DNA from: JABFXX01 sp036489755
Lineage (GTDB): Bacteria > Myxococcota_A > Polyangia > Haliangiales > Haliangiaceae
Direction: 5' to 3'
Length of the DNA: 64,000 bases
NCBI GenBank assembly: GCA_036489755.1
Contig: DASXFD010000060.1
Location: forward strand, 124,001-188,000
Shown: positions 45,511-54,371 of the stretch, in pieces
Layout: every line of letters starts with the position of its first letter
Numbering within the stretch: the first letter of the stretch is position 1
The notes under the pieces: model-generated
What the model saw: the letters and a program-made list of their open reading frames with translations, nothing else
Database searches by the model: none
Told to the model about the DNA's origin: nothing
Translations under genes and position numbers: made by a program

Positions 45511-46512
45511 ATGACCCATCGCAGCATCCGCATCGAGAAGTACGGCCCGGCGAGCTCGCTCGCATTTCACGACGAGACGCCGCGCGCACCCGCCGACGAC
45601 GAGGTCGCGATCGACGTCGCGTACTCGGGCATCAACTTCGCCGACATCCAGATGCGACTCGGCCTCTATCCCGACGCGCCGAAGAAGCCGTTCGTGCCGG
45701 GCTACGAGGTCAGCGGAACCGTCGCCGCGACCGGCGCGCACGTCACCGACGTCAAACCGGGCGACACGGTGATCGCTGGCACGTACTTCGGCGGCTACGC
45801 ATCGCACGTGACGCTGCCCGCGCGGCAAGTCTTCAGGCTGCCGCCCGGGACCGACCTCGAGACCGGCGCGGCGCTGCCCGTCAACTACTTCACGGCGCAG
45901 CTCGCGCTGTTCGAGATGGCGCGCGTGCGTGCGGGCGACCGCATCCTCATCGAGCCGGCCACCGGCGGCGTCGGCGTGCTGGCGATCCAGATGGCGCGTC
46001 ACGTCGGCGCCGAGGTCACCGGTCTCACGACGAGCCCGCACAAGAAGCCATTCATCGAAGCGCTCGGCGCGACGGCGTACACCGTCGACGAGTTTCACGC
46101 CGACGCGAGCCTGCGCGGCTACGACCTCGTCATCAACAGCTCGGGCGGCGCGGCGATCACGTGGCAGCGCGAGCGGCTCGGGCTGACCGGCCGCATCATC
46201 TGCCTCGGCATGTCGTCGATGACGAAGGACGGCAAGCGCAGCTACCTGAAGATCGCGAGCGCGCTGTGGCACACGCCGCGGATCTCGGTCCTCAAGCTGT
46301 TCGACGCGAACACCGGCGTCTACGCGCTCAATGCGCTGCACGTGCTCCGCGATCCGGCGTGGATCGAGAAGCTGACGCGCTCGCTCGGCCAGGTCAGCGC
46401 GATGCAGCTGCATCCCCACGTCGGCAAAGTCTTCGCGGCGAACGACGTCGCCGCGGCGCACGCGTTCCTCGAGACGAAGCAGGCGACCGGCAAGGTCCTG
46501 CTGCGCTGGTGA
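45511..46512 (+). CDS. Quinone-oxidoreductase-like MDR enzyme
   Basis: 333 residues of the medium-chain dehydrogenase/reductase superfamily without zinc ligands. The substrate entrance is SGINFADIQMRLGLYPD, with PFVPGYEVSGTVAATG, VNYFTAQLALFEMARVR and the NADPH Rossmann motif PATGGVGVLAIQMARHVGAE. Start ATG at 45511, with GAGGAC upstream. It is probably co-transcribed with the regulator. NADPH-dependent reduction of quinones or enones is typical for the family. Confidence 0.87.
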   Translation: MTHRSIRIEKYGPASSLAFHDETPRAPADDEVAIDVAYSGINFADIQMRLGLYPDAPKKPFVPGYEVSGTVAATGAHVTDVKPGDTVIAGTYFGGYASHVTLPARQVFRLPPGTDLETGAALPVNYFTAQLALFEMARVRAGDRILIEPATGGVGVLAIQMARHVGAEVTGLTTSPHKKPFIEALGATAYTVDEFHADASLRGYDLVINSSGGAAITWQRERLGLTGRIICLGMSSMTKDGKRSYLKIASALWHTPRISVLKLFDANTGVYALNALHVLRDPAWIEKLTRSLGQVSAMQLHPHVGKVFAANDVAAAHAFLETKQATGKVLLRW

Positions 46513-47346
46513 CTACTGAATGACCGGCGCGGTGGTCGTCACGGCCGCACCCCACCATTCTTGCAAGTTGATCGAAACGAGCGTTGCCGCGCCGGTCGTC
46601 GGATCGATGGTCACGAATGCGCCGCCGTCGGTGAAACCGAACAGCTTGTTCTTCCAGAACGCGAGGCCCCAGATCATGTCGTAGCCGGTGTTGCCGATCG
46701 TGGTAGCCGCGAACGTGCCGTTCGCGAGCGTCGCGATCGTGTCGCCGCCGTTGCCGGGCACGGTCTGCACCACGCCGAAGCCGGCGACCGCGACGAGATC
46801 GCCGCTCGACGTGAAGCCGGAGCCCATGTTGCCGATCTGCGTGACCGTGCCGGTCGTCGGATCGATCTGGAACACCGCGCCGTCGGTGTTGCGCGTGCCG
46901 ACGAGCACGTCGTCCCCGGTCTGGTTGACGAACGTCGCGGGCACGTACGACAGGCCGTTGAACATGCCCTGCAGCGACGCCGACAGCAGCGTCGTCTGCG
47001 CGGTGCCGGTATCGACGCGATAGACCTTGTTGTACGAGACGCCGATCATCTGGCCGTTCTTGTCGATCGCGATGTCGGTCATCTGATCGCTCTGGCCGCT
47101 CGGCCACCCGAAGTCACCGATCTCGGTGATCGCGAGCGAATCGGGATCGACGCGAAACAGCGTCGTCGCGGTGTGCGCGTAGACGTAGACCGTGCCCGCA
47201 TCCGAGCCCGAGCCCACGCCTGAGCCCGAGCCCGAGCCCATCGACGTGCCACCGTCGGTGCCGTCGTCGTCGGCGCCGCCGGGCGAGTTGCGGCCGCCGG
47301 GGCCGCATGCCGCGAGGATCGAGATCACCAGCACGGCGCGCCTCAT
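46513..47346 (-). CDS. Lipoprotein with propeller-like repeats
   Basis: 277 residues. The N-terminus MRRAVLVISILAACGPG has a lipobox (Cys14). A Ser/Gly/Asp-rich low-complexity linker of about 35 residues precedes repeating strands (TTLFRVDPDSLAITEIGDFG, KVYRVDTGTAQTTLLSAS, AVFQIDPTTGTVTQIGNMG, AFVTIDPTTGAATLVSI). These 40-residue units imply a beta-propeller. No enzymatic motif. It ends exactly one base after the convergent oxidoreductase gene. Likely anchored in the outer membrane. Confidence 0.8.
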   Translation of the reverse strand: MRRAVLVISILAACGPGGRNSPGGADDDGTDGGTSMGSGSGSGVGSGSDAGTVYVYAHTATTLFRVDPDSLAITEIGDFGWPSGQSDQMTDIAIDKNGQMIGVSYNKVYRVDTGTAQTTLLSASLQGMFNGLSYVPATFVNQTGDDVLVGTRNTDGAVFQIDPTTGTVTQIGNMGSGFTSSGDLVAVAGFGVVQTVPGNGGDTIATLANGTFAATTIGNTGYDMIWGLAFWKNKLFGFTDGGAFVTIDPTTGAATLVSINLQEWWGAAVTTTAPVIQ

Positions 47347-47357
47347 CGCGCGCGACG

Positions 47358-48221
47358 TTACAACACGCGGCCCATCGAATCGAGTGCGATTCCGTCGACG
47401 ATCGAGGCGACCGGCATCGCGGGCGACAGCTGGACGCCGATCACGGCGTCGCGCGTCACGCCGATCGTGCCGGCGCTCGCGTCCGTGATCGCGCGCAGCT
47501 CGGCGAGGGCCTCTGCCGCGGCATCGCCAAGTGTGCGCCCGGCCGCGATGCGAGCCGCGATGCCCCGCGCGAGCGCGACGCGCAAGATCGCCTCGCCATC
47601 GCCCGTCGCCGACACCGCGCACGCGCGATCGGCCCACGTGCCGGCGCCCGGAATCGGCGAATCGCCGACGCGCCCGCTGCGCTTGCCGACGATGCCGCCG
47701 GTCGACGTCGCCGCCGCGAACATGCCGCGCGCGTCGCGAGCACACGCGCCGACGGTGCCGCCCGAATCCGCTGCGAGCTTCGCGAGCCGGGCGCGCGACC
47801 GCTCGGTGACGAGCGCGTCGGGAGCCGCGCGTGCGATGCCGACCTCGGCCGCGAACCGCCACGCGGCCGGCCCGACGAGCAACACGTGCTCGCCGGCATC
47901 GAGCACGGCGCGCGCGAGCGCGATCGCGCACCCCAGGTCGGGCACGGCGCCGACCGCGCCGGCACGCTGCGACGCGCCGTCCATCACCGCCGCATCGGTC
48001 TCGACGGTGCCGTCGCGCGTCAGCGCCGAGCCGGTGCCCGCGTTGAACTCGGGATCGTCCTCGAGGACGCGCACCGCGGCGACGACCGCGTCGAGCGCGC
48101 TGCCACCTGCGGCGAGGATCGCATCGCCGGCCGCAGCCGCCGCACGCACGCCGGCACGCGCGCGCTCGTGGCGCTCGATCGACCACTCGCCCGCGCCGCC
48201 GTGCACGATGATCGCCGTCAC
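47358..48221 (-). CDS. iaaA: Isoaspartyl peptidase / type 2 L-asparaginase
   Basis: 287 residues of the N-terminal-nucleophile hydrolase family. MTAIIVHGGAGEWSIE at the start, VRVLEDDPEFNAGTGSALTRDG, the self-cleavage site GGTVGACARDARG with the catalytic Thr, and GRVGDSPIPGAGTWAD are diagnostic. The precursor is cleaved before Thr to form alpha and beta chains and then hydrolyses isoaspartyl dipeptides or Asn. Length is slightly under E. coli IaaA (321). The GTG start overlaps the upstream propeller gene stop as GTGA. Confidence 0.9.
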   Translation of the reverse strand: MTAIIVHGGAGEWSIERHERARAGVRAAAAAGDAILAAGGSALDAVVAAVRVLEDDPEFNAGTGSALTRDGTVETDAAVMDGASQRAGAVGAVPDLGCAIALARAVLDAGEHVLLVGPAAWRFAAEVGIARAAPDALVTERSRARLAKLAADSGGTVGACARDARGMFAAATSTGGIVGKRSGRVGDSPIPGAGTWADRACAVSATGDGEAILRVALARGIAARIAAGRTLGDAAAEALAELRAITDASAGTIGVTRDAVIGVQLSPAMPVASIVDGIALDSMGRVL

Positions 48222-49282
48222 GGCGCGTCCGATCCGGAGCCTTGCGCGCGCACGATCGCCTGCGCCGTGATGCGCGCGAGCTCGGGCAGATACTCCGGGT
48301 CGCGATCGATCGCGGCGGCATCGAGCGCGGTCGGAGCGATCGCCGGCGTCAGCCGCGGCACCGCACCGGTGCGATCGACGAGCATCCGTGCGGTCGGGTG
48401 CGGCGCGCGCATGTCGATCGCAATCACCGACGCGAACACGACGTCACCTTTCGCGCCGCGCAACAGCGACGTCGCGAGCACGAAGCGGCCATCCGCCGAC
48501 CACACCGGCCCGCTCTCGTCGGTGAGCGGCAGCTCGACGAGCACGTGCGGCTCGCCACCCGCGCGCGGCACGACGAACAGGTCGGCATCGGTCACGGACT
48601 TGTGCGTGGCCGGGCGCGCGAACACGATCTGCGAGCCATCGGGCGACAGCGCCGGCGACGCGTCGAGCGGGCCCGCGGTGAGCCGCGCGATCGTGCCGTC
48701 GGGCGAGCGCGCCTCGAGGTGGCTCTCGACCGAGCCGTCCGAGCCGGCGGTCAGCGCCGTGTAGATGATCGTGCCGTCGGCCGCGACCGTCGGCGTGACC
48801 TCGTGCGCGGGCGAGTCGGTCAGCCGCACCGGATCGCCGGTCGCGCGGCCCGCACCGATCGCCTGCTCGTAAAGATCGTACTGCGCGCCGCTCCCCGTCG
48901 ACGCGAACACGATCGCGCGACTATCGCGCGTCCATGCCGGATCGGTCTCGATGCCGGGCGCGTGCGTGAGCGGCGTCGCGATCGCCTCGGCCACCAGCGG
49001 TGCGATCCACAACCGCGGCGCGTCGATCGCGGAACCGTGGCCGCGCGCGAACACGACCCACTTGCCGTCCGGCGAGATCGCCGGGTTGGTGTCGCGCGCG
49101 ACCTCGGCGGCGGGCTGCACCAGCTCGAGCTGGCGATCGCCGGCTTCGTCGATCGCGACGAGATGCACGCCGTGGGTGCCACGCTCCGCGACCGCGATCG
49201 CGATCCGGTCGGGCCCGCGCGGCGTCGCGGGAGGTGGCGACGCACACGCGGCGATGAAAATCCAATGCGCCCGCAGGCGCAG
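48218..49282 (-). CDS. TolB-type beta-propeller lipoprotein with non-standard start
   Basis: PD40/WD40-like propeller repeats are clear: TNPAISPDGKWVVFARG, TDPAWTRDSRAIVFAS, VTPTVAADGTIIYTA and SPALSPDGSQIVFARP. The first ordinary start is GTG 49168, but the in-frame sequence upstream reads LRLRAHWIFIAACASPPPATP, a lipobox. No ATG, GTG or TTG precedes it before the stop codon at 49286-49288. A CTG at 49280-49282 would give 354 residues. A CTG start or a local sequence error are the two readings. It overlaps the peptidase gene by 4 bases. Confidence 0.65.
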   Translation of the reverse strand: MRLRAHWIFIAACASPPPATPRGPDRIAIAVAERGTHGVHLVAIDEAGDRQLELVQPAAEVARDTNPAISPDGKWVVFARGHGSAIDAPRLWIAPLVAEAIATPLTHAPGIETDPAWTRDSRAIVFASTGSGAQYDLYEQAIGAGRATGDPVRLTDSPAHEVTPTVAADGTIIYTALTAGSDGSVESHLEARSPDGTIARLTAGPLDASPALSPDGSQIVFARPATHKSVTDADLFVVPRAGGEPHVLVELPLTDESGPVWSADGRFVLATSLLRGAKGDVVFASVIAIDMRAPHPTARMLVDRTGAVPRLTPAIAPTALDAAAIDRDPEYLPELARITAQAIVRAQGSGSDAP

Positions 49283-49285
49283 AGC

Positions 49286-49555
49286 TTACTTCTTGTCGGC
49301 GGCCGGCGCTGCTGGCGGCGTCGGAGCGACGGCGTCGTGCTTCTTCGTCAGGTTGGACATGTTCATGTCCTTCGTCATGTCCTTGTGTTCCGGCTCGACG
49401 CCCGCGTAGATGCCGACGAGCACGATGAACAACGCGATCGCCGCGACGATCCCGGCGGTCACCGACTTCTTGAGCGAGTCGTTGGTGTGCTGCTCGTAGA
49501 CGACGAAGGTCTGCTCTTGGTCGCGGGGCCAGGACGAGAAATCCATCAAACTCAT
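49286..49555 (-). CDS. Small membrane protein, 89 aa
   Basis: The ATG at 49553-49555 has a strong GGAGG upstream. Residues 1-30 are polar and aromatic (MDFSSWPRDQEQTFVVYEQ). One transmembrane helix follows (SVTAGIVAAIALFIVLVGIYAGV), then a Met/Lys/Asp-rich segment (KDMTKDMNMSNLTKKHD) and an Ala/Pro tail. No recognised family. It lies 3 bases before the proposed CTG start of the propeller lipoprotein. A Met-rich segment can bind copper, but this is speculation. Confidence 0.75.
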   Translation of the reverse strand: MSLMDFSSWPRDQEQTFVVYEQHTNDSLKKSVTAGIVAAIALFIVLVGIYAGVEPEHKDMTKDMNMSNLTKKHDAVAPTPPAAPAADKK

Positions 49556-49644
49556 CAGATCCTCCGGTCTTATCGAACGTACGGTGAAATCACGAGGCCT
49601 GCAATCGAATCGTCGTTCGGGTGTCTATAGAGAGACCCGCGCCT

Positions 49645-50622
49645 ATGACACCCGTGATCCGCATCGGTTCCGGAATTCTTTGCGCCGTGATCTCCACGAG
49701 TTGCACCGCTCGCAGCGAGGCTCAGCCGGCGCCCGTGTCGCGTGCAGATCACCCGGCGGCGCGAGCCTCGGCCGAGACGTGCCTCGGTGTGGACGACAAG
49801 GGCGTGTTTTCCGATCTCGACGGCCAGGTCCAGCTCGCCCTGCCCGCCCAGCTCGCGCCCGACCGCGTCACCGCGCGCGTCGATCGAGCGCACCAAGTGC
49901 TCGTCGTGTCGATCGACGGCTTTCCGCGCAAGGCGTATCCGCTCGGCGGCCCGGTCACGCTCGATGTCGGCAGCATCTCGCTTCACGTGCGCGCCGGCGA
50001 TCGCGACGAGCTCGCGCCGCTCTTGCGCGCGACCGCGATCAGCGAAGGCCCATCGGCGCACGATCGCGACGGCGACGGCATCCCCGATCCGCTCGACGTC
50101 TTGATCGGCGCGAAGAAACTGGTCGTCAACGCCGACCACTATACGCCCGAAGCCGAGGACTACATCTCGATGTCGTATCCGGGCGGCGACGTGCCTCGCA
50201 CGATCGGCGTGTGCACCGACGTGATCGTGCGCGCGGTTCGCAACGCCGGCATCGATCTTCAGAAAGAGCTGCACGAGGACATCCGGCGCGCCAAGCGCGC
50301 CTATCCGATGGTCAAGGGGTCGGGCGATCCGAGCATCGATCAACGGCGTGTCGGCACGCTGTTGCCGTACTTCTTGCGGCACTGGGAAAATCACTCGCCC
50401 CGCGTCGACGATCCCGCGGACCCGCCGCGGCCCGGTGACGTGATCTTCATGGACACGTTCCCGGACCGGCCCGGCCCCGATCACATCGGCATCTTGTCGG
50501 ATCGCGTCGATGCCGGCGGCCTGCCGCTCGTGATCAATAACTGGACCGACGGCACGGTCACGGCCGAGATGGACCTGATGACGTTCGTCCCGGTGTTGTA
50601 TCGGTTCCGCCTGCCGCCGTAG
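49645..50622 (+). CDS. DUF1287 hydrolase-like lipoprotein
   Basis: 325 residues. A signal sequence ends at a Cys (GILCAVISTSC), a plausible lipid site. The C-terminal half has DUF1287 motifs: GVCTDVIVRAVRNAG (candidate catalytic Cys), PRPGDVIFMDTFPD, PDHIGILSD (His) and INNW, like NlpC-type cysteine peptidases. An extra N-terminal segment (ACLGVDDKGVFSDLDG-like to residue 140) is not part of the family. The ATG at 49645 gives the best signal. A periplasmic role on cell-wall peptides is inferred. Confidence 0.78.
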   Translation: MTPVIRIGSGILCAVISTSCTARSEAQPAPVSRADHPAARASAETCLGVDDKGVFSDLDGQVQLALPAQLAPDRVTARVDRAHQVLVVSIDGFPRKAYPLGGPVTLDVGSISLHVRAGDRDELAPLLRATAISEGPSAHDRDGDGIPDPLDVLIGAKKLVVNADHYTPEAEDYISMSYPGGDVPRTIGVCTDVIVRAVRNAGIDLQKELHEDIRRAKRAYPMVKGSGDPSIDQRRVGTLLPYFLRHWENHSPRVDDPADPPRPGDVIFMDTFPDRPGPDHIGILSDRVDAGGLPLVINNWTDGTVTAEMDLMTFVPVLYRFRLPP

Positions 50623-50696
50623 GCGAGCGAGCGGGTTGGCCGCGGGCGACTGTGCCCGCGTAGCGATCGAGCGACATGCGGTGATAACGTACCCGC

Positions 50697-52190
50697 GTGA
50701 GGCGCGCGTTCGTCCTGGCGCTGCTGGTGCTCGCGGCGATCGTCGCCGTCGGGAACCGCGCGGCTCGCGCCGATGAAGATCCGACGCACCCGAGCTACCG
50801 CGCGGTCATCGATCGCGTCGAGCTCGAGCCGTCGTCGCTCGCGGGGCTGCGCCTGCGCGTCTATCTCTCGGCGCTCGCGATCGGCGGCCAGCTGCTCGAT
50901 CTGTCGGATCCGAAGAGCATCAAGCTCTACGTCGGCACGAGCGAGCGCAAATATCCGTACGCGCTCGGCACGTACTCGGCGACGGGCAGCCCGAGCGACA
51001 TCGTCGTGCTCGTGCAGATCACGTCGGACTTCGCCGACGCGCTGCCGATGATCTCCGATTCGCTCGATCGCGAGCTGCTCGGGCATCTCGGCGACAAGAC
51101 CAAGGTCGCGATCGCGACCTACGGCGACGCGGCGAGCCAGCCCAAGCTCGTCAGCGCCAAGCAGCTGCGCGGCAAGGTCGTGCTGTCGACCGACAACTCG
51201 ACGGCCGATCCGGCGCTCTCCGATGCGATCGATCGCGCGTTGATCGTGCTCAGGAAAGCCGACCCCGGCGTGCGCAAGATGATCATCCTCGTCGGCGACG
51301 GCCGCGATTCCGCGGGCGATCACGATCGCGTCACGAGGACCGCGCTGCGCGCCGCCAAGGACGGCGTGCGCATCCACACCATCGCGTACTCGCCCGCCGA
51401 TCTGCGGCGGCCGCTGCTCGTGCTCGGCGAGCTATCGAAGCGATCGCTCGGCACGCTGCGCTGGCCGGGTCAGGGCCGCAAGCCGACGATCGACAGCTGG
51501 AGCGAGGCGTTCGCACAGCTCGCCGGCGAGATCGACAAGCAAAACGTGCTCACGTTCTTCGCGCCGATCGACGACGACATCGCCGGCAAGAAGCTGCACA
51601 TCGTCACCGTCGGCCGTACCGAGACGACGTCGAACGAGATCAAGATCCCCGAGCTCGCGGTCCCCATCGATGTCGCGGCCGCAACGTCGAGCGGTCATCC
51701 GATCCTGCGCTGGATCTTGATCGGCGCCGGCGTGCTCGTCGGCGGGGTCGTGGTGCTCGGCCTCGTCGGATTCGTGATGACGAAGCGCCAGACCCGCCCG
51801 GTCGCGATGCCCGTCATGCCGAACGCCCCGAACGCGCCGAACGTACCCAACGTGCCCAATGCGGCGGGCGCGAGGCCCGGCTTGTTGCCGAACGGCCGGC
51901 CGATTCCCGCGCTGATGATCACGACCGGGCCGCGCGCCGGCGAGCGCCTGATGCTTCGCCACGGCTTCTGGATCGGCAAGCAACCCGGCTGCGACCTCGT
52001 GATCGAGGACGGCTACACGTCGAGTCAACACGCGCAGATCGCCATGGATGCCAACGGCAGCTGTCGGCTGTACGACTACAACTCGACGAACGGCACGTTC
52101 GTGAACAATCAGCGAATCAAGGATGTCGTGCTCGAGCACGGCACCGCGATCAAGATCGGCTCCATCGAGCTGCGTTTCTTGGCACAATAG
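50697..52190 (+). CDS. Membrane protein with outer VWA and inner FHA domains
   Basis: 497 residues. Signal sequence at 1-25 (VLALLVLAAIVAVGNRAARA). The von Willebrand A-like domain at about 75-300 has DIVVLVQITSDF as a MIDAS-like strand and MIILVGDGRDSAG. One transmembrane helix (WILIGAGVLVGGVVVLGLVGFVM), an NAPNAPNVPN repeat linker and a C-terminal FHA domain (GFWIGKQPGCDLVIED, SSQHAQI, NSTNGTFVNNQRI) follow. FHA domains bind phosphothreonine, which links it to the many kinases of this genome. It lies 9 bases before the hydrolase gene. Confidence 0.87.
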   Translation: MRRAFVLALLVLAAIVAVGNRAARADEDPTHPSYRAVIDRVELEPSSLAGLRLRVYLSALAIGGQLLDLSDPKSIKLYVGTSERKYPYALGTYSATGSPSDIVVLVQITSDFADALPMISDSLDRELLGHLGDKTKVAIATYGDAASQPKLVSAKQLRGKVVLSTDNSTADPALSDAIDRALIVLRKADPGVRKMIILVGDGRDSAGDHDRVTRTALRAAKDGVRIHTIAYSPADLRRPLLVLGELSKRSLGTLRWPGQGRKPTIDSWSEAFAQLAGEIDKQNVLTFFAPIDDDIAGKKLHIVTVGRTETTSNEIKIPELAVPIDVAAATSSGHPILRWILIGAGVLVGGVVVLGLVGFVMTKRQTRPVAMPVMPNAPNAPNVPNVPNAAGARPGLLPNGRPIPALMITTGPRAGERLMLRHGFWIGKQPGCDLVIEDGYTSSQHAQIAMDANGSCRLYDYNSTNGTFVNNQRIKDVVLEHGTAIKIGSIELRFLAQ

Positions 52191-52199
52191 GTCCGCCGT

Positions 52200-54179
52200 A
52201 TGCCCAGAACCTCGGGAGATCTGATCATCGGCACCACGCGCTTCCGCATCGACGCGCCGATCATCAACTGGACCGAAGGCCAGCGGTGGGACGCGACGAG
52301 CGAGCTCGGCATCAACACGGCGACCGATCCGAACGGCTTCGCGCGCTGCGTCGGCGGCGTGCCGTACGGCAAGCTGCCGCTCGGGCCGTACACGAAGCGC
52401 TATTCGCTGCGGCCGCGGCTGCGCCAGTTCGGGATCCACCCGCCGTACGAGGCCGTGAAGGCGGCGGTGCGCCAGTTCGTGATCCATCACGACGGCTGCA
52501 CGTCATCGGACATGTGCTTCTCGGTCTTGCAGAACGAGCGCGGGCTGTCCGTGCACTTCATGATCGACAACGACGGGACGATCTACCAGACGATCGACCT
52601 CGGCCTGATGGCCTATCACGCGTCGGAGTGGAACATCGATTCGATCGGTGTCGAGATGTGCAATCGCGGCGACGCGACCGCGTATCCACACGTCTACGAC
52701 GGCGGCCGCTTCGGTCCGAAGCGCAAGACGCGTGCGATCAAGATCAACAACAACACGATCCTCGCGTACGAGTACACGCAGCAGCAGATCGACTCGCTCA
52801 AGGCGCTCGGCCGCGCGCTGACGCGCCTGTTGCCGAACTTGCCGGCCGAGTTTCCGCAGGCGTCGCCGGGCAAGCAGCAGTGGAACACGATCCCAAAAGA
52901 TCAATCGATGCGGTTCGCGGGCTACATCGGCCACTACCACCTGTGGAATCAGAAGTGGGATCCGGGCCCGTTCGACTTCGAGACGTTCTGCCGCGAGCTG
53001 CGCGGCGCATTTTGCTATCCCGTGTTCCCGCGCGGCGACGCGCCGAAGCCCGACGCGATCCCGGCCGTCCCGAAGCAGGAAGACGATCTCAAGCAAGACG
53101 CCGGCGAGCTCTACAAGGCGAACGAGCAGCGCGCCGACGGCGGCTACTTTCCCGTCGGGCCGTGGGGCGAAGCGCGGCTGTGGCACGGCGGCGTGCACCT
53201 CGCGACGAAGCAAGACGCCGGCGTGTACGCGCCGTTTCCGGGCCGCCTCGTCGCCGCGCGCATGGGCAAGAGCTCGCCGATCGGCTCGGTCAACTTCGCG
53301 CTGCTCCGCCACGACATGTCGCTCGCGCAGACGCGCGTGCAGTTTTACTCGCTCTACATGCACCTCGACGACGAGCTGCAGGCCGACAAGCCGGTCGACT
53401 GGGCGCTGAAGTCCAAGACGTGGCAGTCCGACGGCAAGCCGGGCGCGGTCGTGCTGCTCGACGAGCCGATCGAGGCCGGCGCGAAGATCGGACGGGTCGG
53501 CATCGCTGGCCCGGCCGAGCTGTCGAAGCCGCAGATCCACGTCGAGTTCTTCTCGACGGCGGAGCTGTTCGGCGGCTTGCCCGGCGCCGGCGTGTGGACC
53601 ACCGTCGACGGCACCGGCGGCGGCCGCTTCTGCGACGCCGCGCAGATCAACGACACGATCGACACCAACCACGACGGCATGCTGTCGAAGCAGGAGCTGT
53701 CGAGCTTCTTCTCGAGCGGCGGCGGCGCGCAGCTCCACTTCACGGTGCCGCTGTTCGTGTCGGAGTGGACCGCGGAGCCGAGCTGGTCCGAGGCGCTGCG
53801 CGTGCCCAAGGACTTCCAGAAGGTCAGCCGCGCCGATATCGACCAGCTGGTCGCCGACCAGATCACGCCCGGTTTGTGGTGGGACCAAGCGACGGCGCAG
53901 CACTGCCGGCTGCCCGTCGACGGGATCGTCTACCACTATCATCCGATCGCGTTCCTCGCGTGGTTCAACCAGCAGCTGCTCGATGCCGCCGCGAGCGGTG
54001 GCCAGTCGGTCGACGCGAGCGCGGTCGCCAAGGTTCCGAGCAACATCACCGACGACTTCGCCGACAAGGACGGCACCACGATGCGCTCGAGCGCCGACGT
54101 CGCCGAGGACCCGTGCAACCAGAAGCTGCTGCTGAACGACCTCGTGCAAGGCTTCGACGCGCCGGAGTGCACCAAGTGA
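52200..54179 (+). CDS. Peptidoglycan hydrolase: amidase, M23-like and EF-hand segments
   Basis: 659 residues without a recognisable signal peptide. An amidase_2/PGRP-like domain (about 75-270) has FVIHHDGC, HFMIDNDGTIYQTIDL, AYHASEWN, SIGVEMCNRG and GHYHLWNQKWDPGPFD, consistent with a zinc amidase. A lysostaphin-type M23-like region (WHGGVHLATKQDAGVYAPFPG, LYMHLDDEL, QIHVEFFS) follows, then an EF-hand-like DTNHDGMLSKQEL. A C-terminal domain contains Trp and His-rich YHYHPIAF. Cleavage of cell wall or an effector role is likely; secretion route is unclear. Confidence 0.8.
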   Translation: MPRTSGDLIIGTTRFRIDAPIINWTEGQRWDATSELGINTATDPNGFARCVGGVPYGKLPLGPYTKRYSLRPRLRQFGIHPPYEAVKAAVRQFVIHHDGCTSSDMCFSVLQNERGLSVHFMIDNDGTIYQTIDLGLMAYHASEWNIDSIGVEMCNRGDATAYPHVYDGGRFGPKRKTRAIKINNNTILAYEYTQQQIDSLKALGRALTRLLPNLPAEFPQASPGKQQWNTIPKDQSMRFAGYIGHYHLWNQKWDPGPFDFETFCRELRGAFCYPVFPRGDAPKPDAIPAVPKQEDDLKQDAGELYKANEQRADGGYFPVGPWGEARLWHGGVHLATKQDAGVYAPFPGRLVAARMGKSSPIGSVNFALLRHDMSLAQTRVQFYSLYMHLDDELQADKPVDWALKSKTWQSDGKPGAVVLLDEPIEAGAKIGRVGIAGPAELSKPQIHVEFFSTAELFGGLPGAGVWTTVDGTGGGRFCDAAQINDTIDTNHDGMLSKQELSSFFSSGGGAQLHFTVPLFVSEWTAEPSWSEALRVPKDFQKVSRADIDQLVADQITPGLWWDQATAQHCRLPVDGIVYHYHPIAFLAWFNQQLLDAAASGGQSVDASAVAKVPSNITDDFADKDGTTMRSSADVAEDPCNQKLLLNDLVQGFDAPECTK

Positions 54180-54322
54180 CGACCACGACCCGACGCTCGT
54201 TCCTCACGATGCTCGCCGCGGCCGTCGCGCTGCTGCGGCTCCGGCCTCGCCCGGTGAACGCGGCGCCGAAGCCGGCGCCTGCGCCTGCGGCCAAGCCCAC
54301 GCTGTGGATCGGCCACTTCTAA
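54176..54322 (+). CDS. 48-aa protein with Tat-type signal
   Basis: A GTG overlapping the preceding TGA (GTGA) begins VTTTTRRSFLTMLAAAVALLRL, a text-book twin-arginine motif (RRSFLT) with hydrophobic core. An AxA-like NAAP site and a short Pro/Ala/Lys stretch ending PTLWIGHF follow. If cleaved, only about 18 residues remain. Coupling to the cell-wall hydrolase suggests joint action. It may be a real micro-protein, a secretion aid or a gene remnant. Confidence 0.6.
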   Translation: MTTTTRRSFLTMLAAAVALLRLRPRPVNAAPKPAPAPAAKPTLWIGHF

Positions 54323-54371
54323 GCGATCTGCCGTTTGGCGAGCGGCCGCACAATTGTTGTACTGTGCGCGC

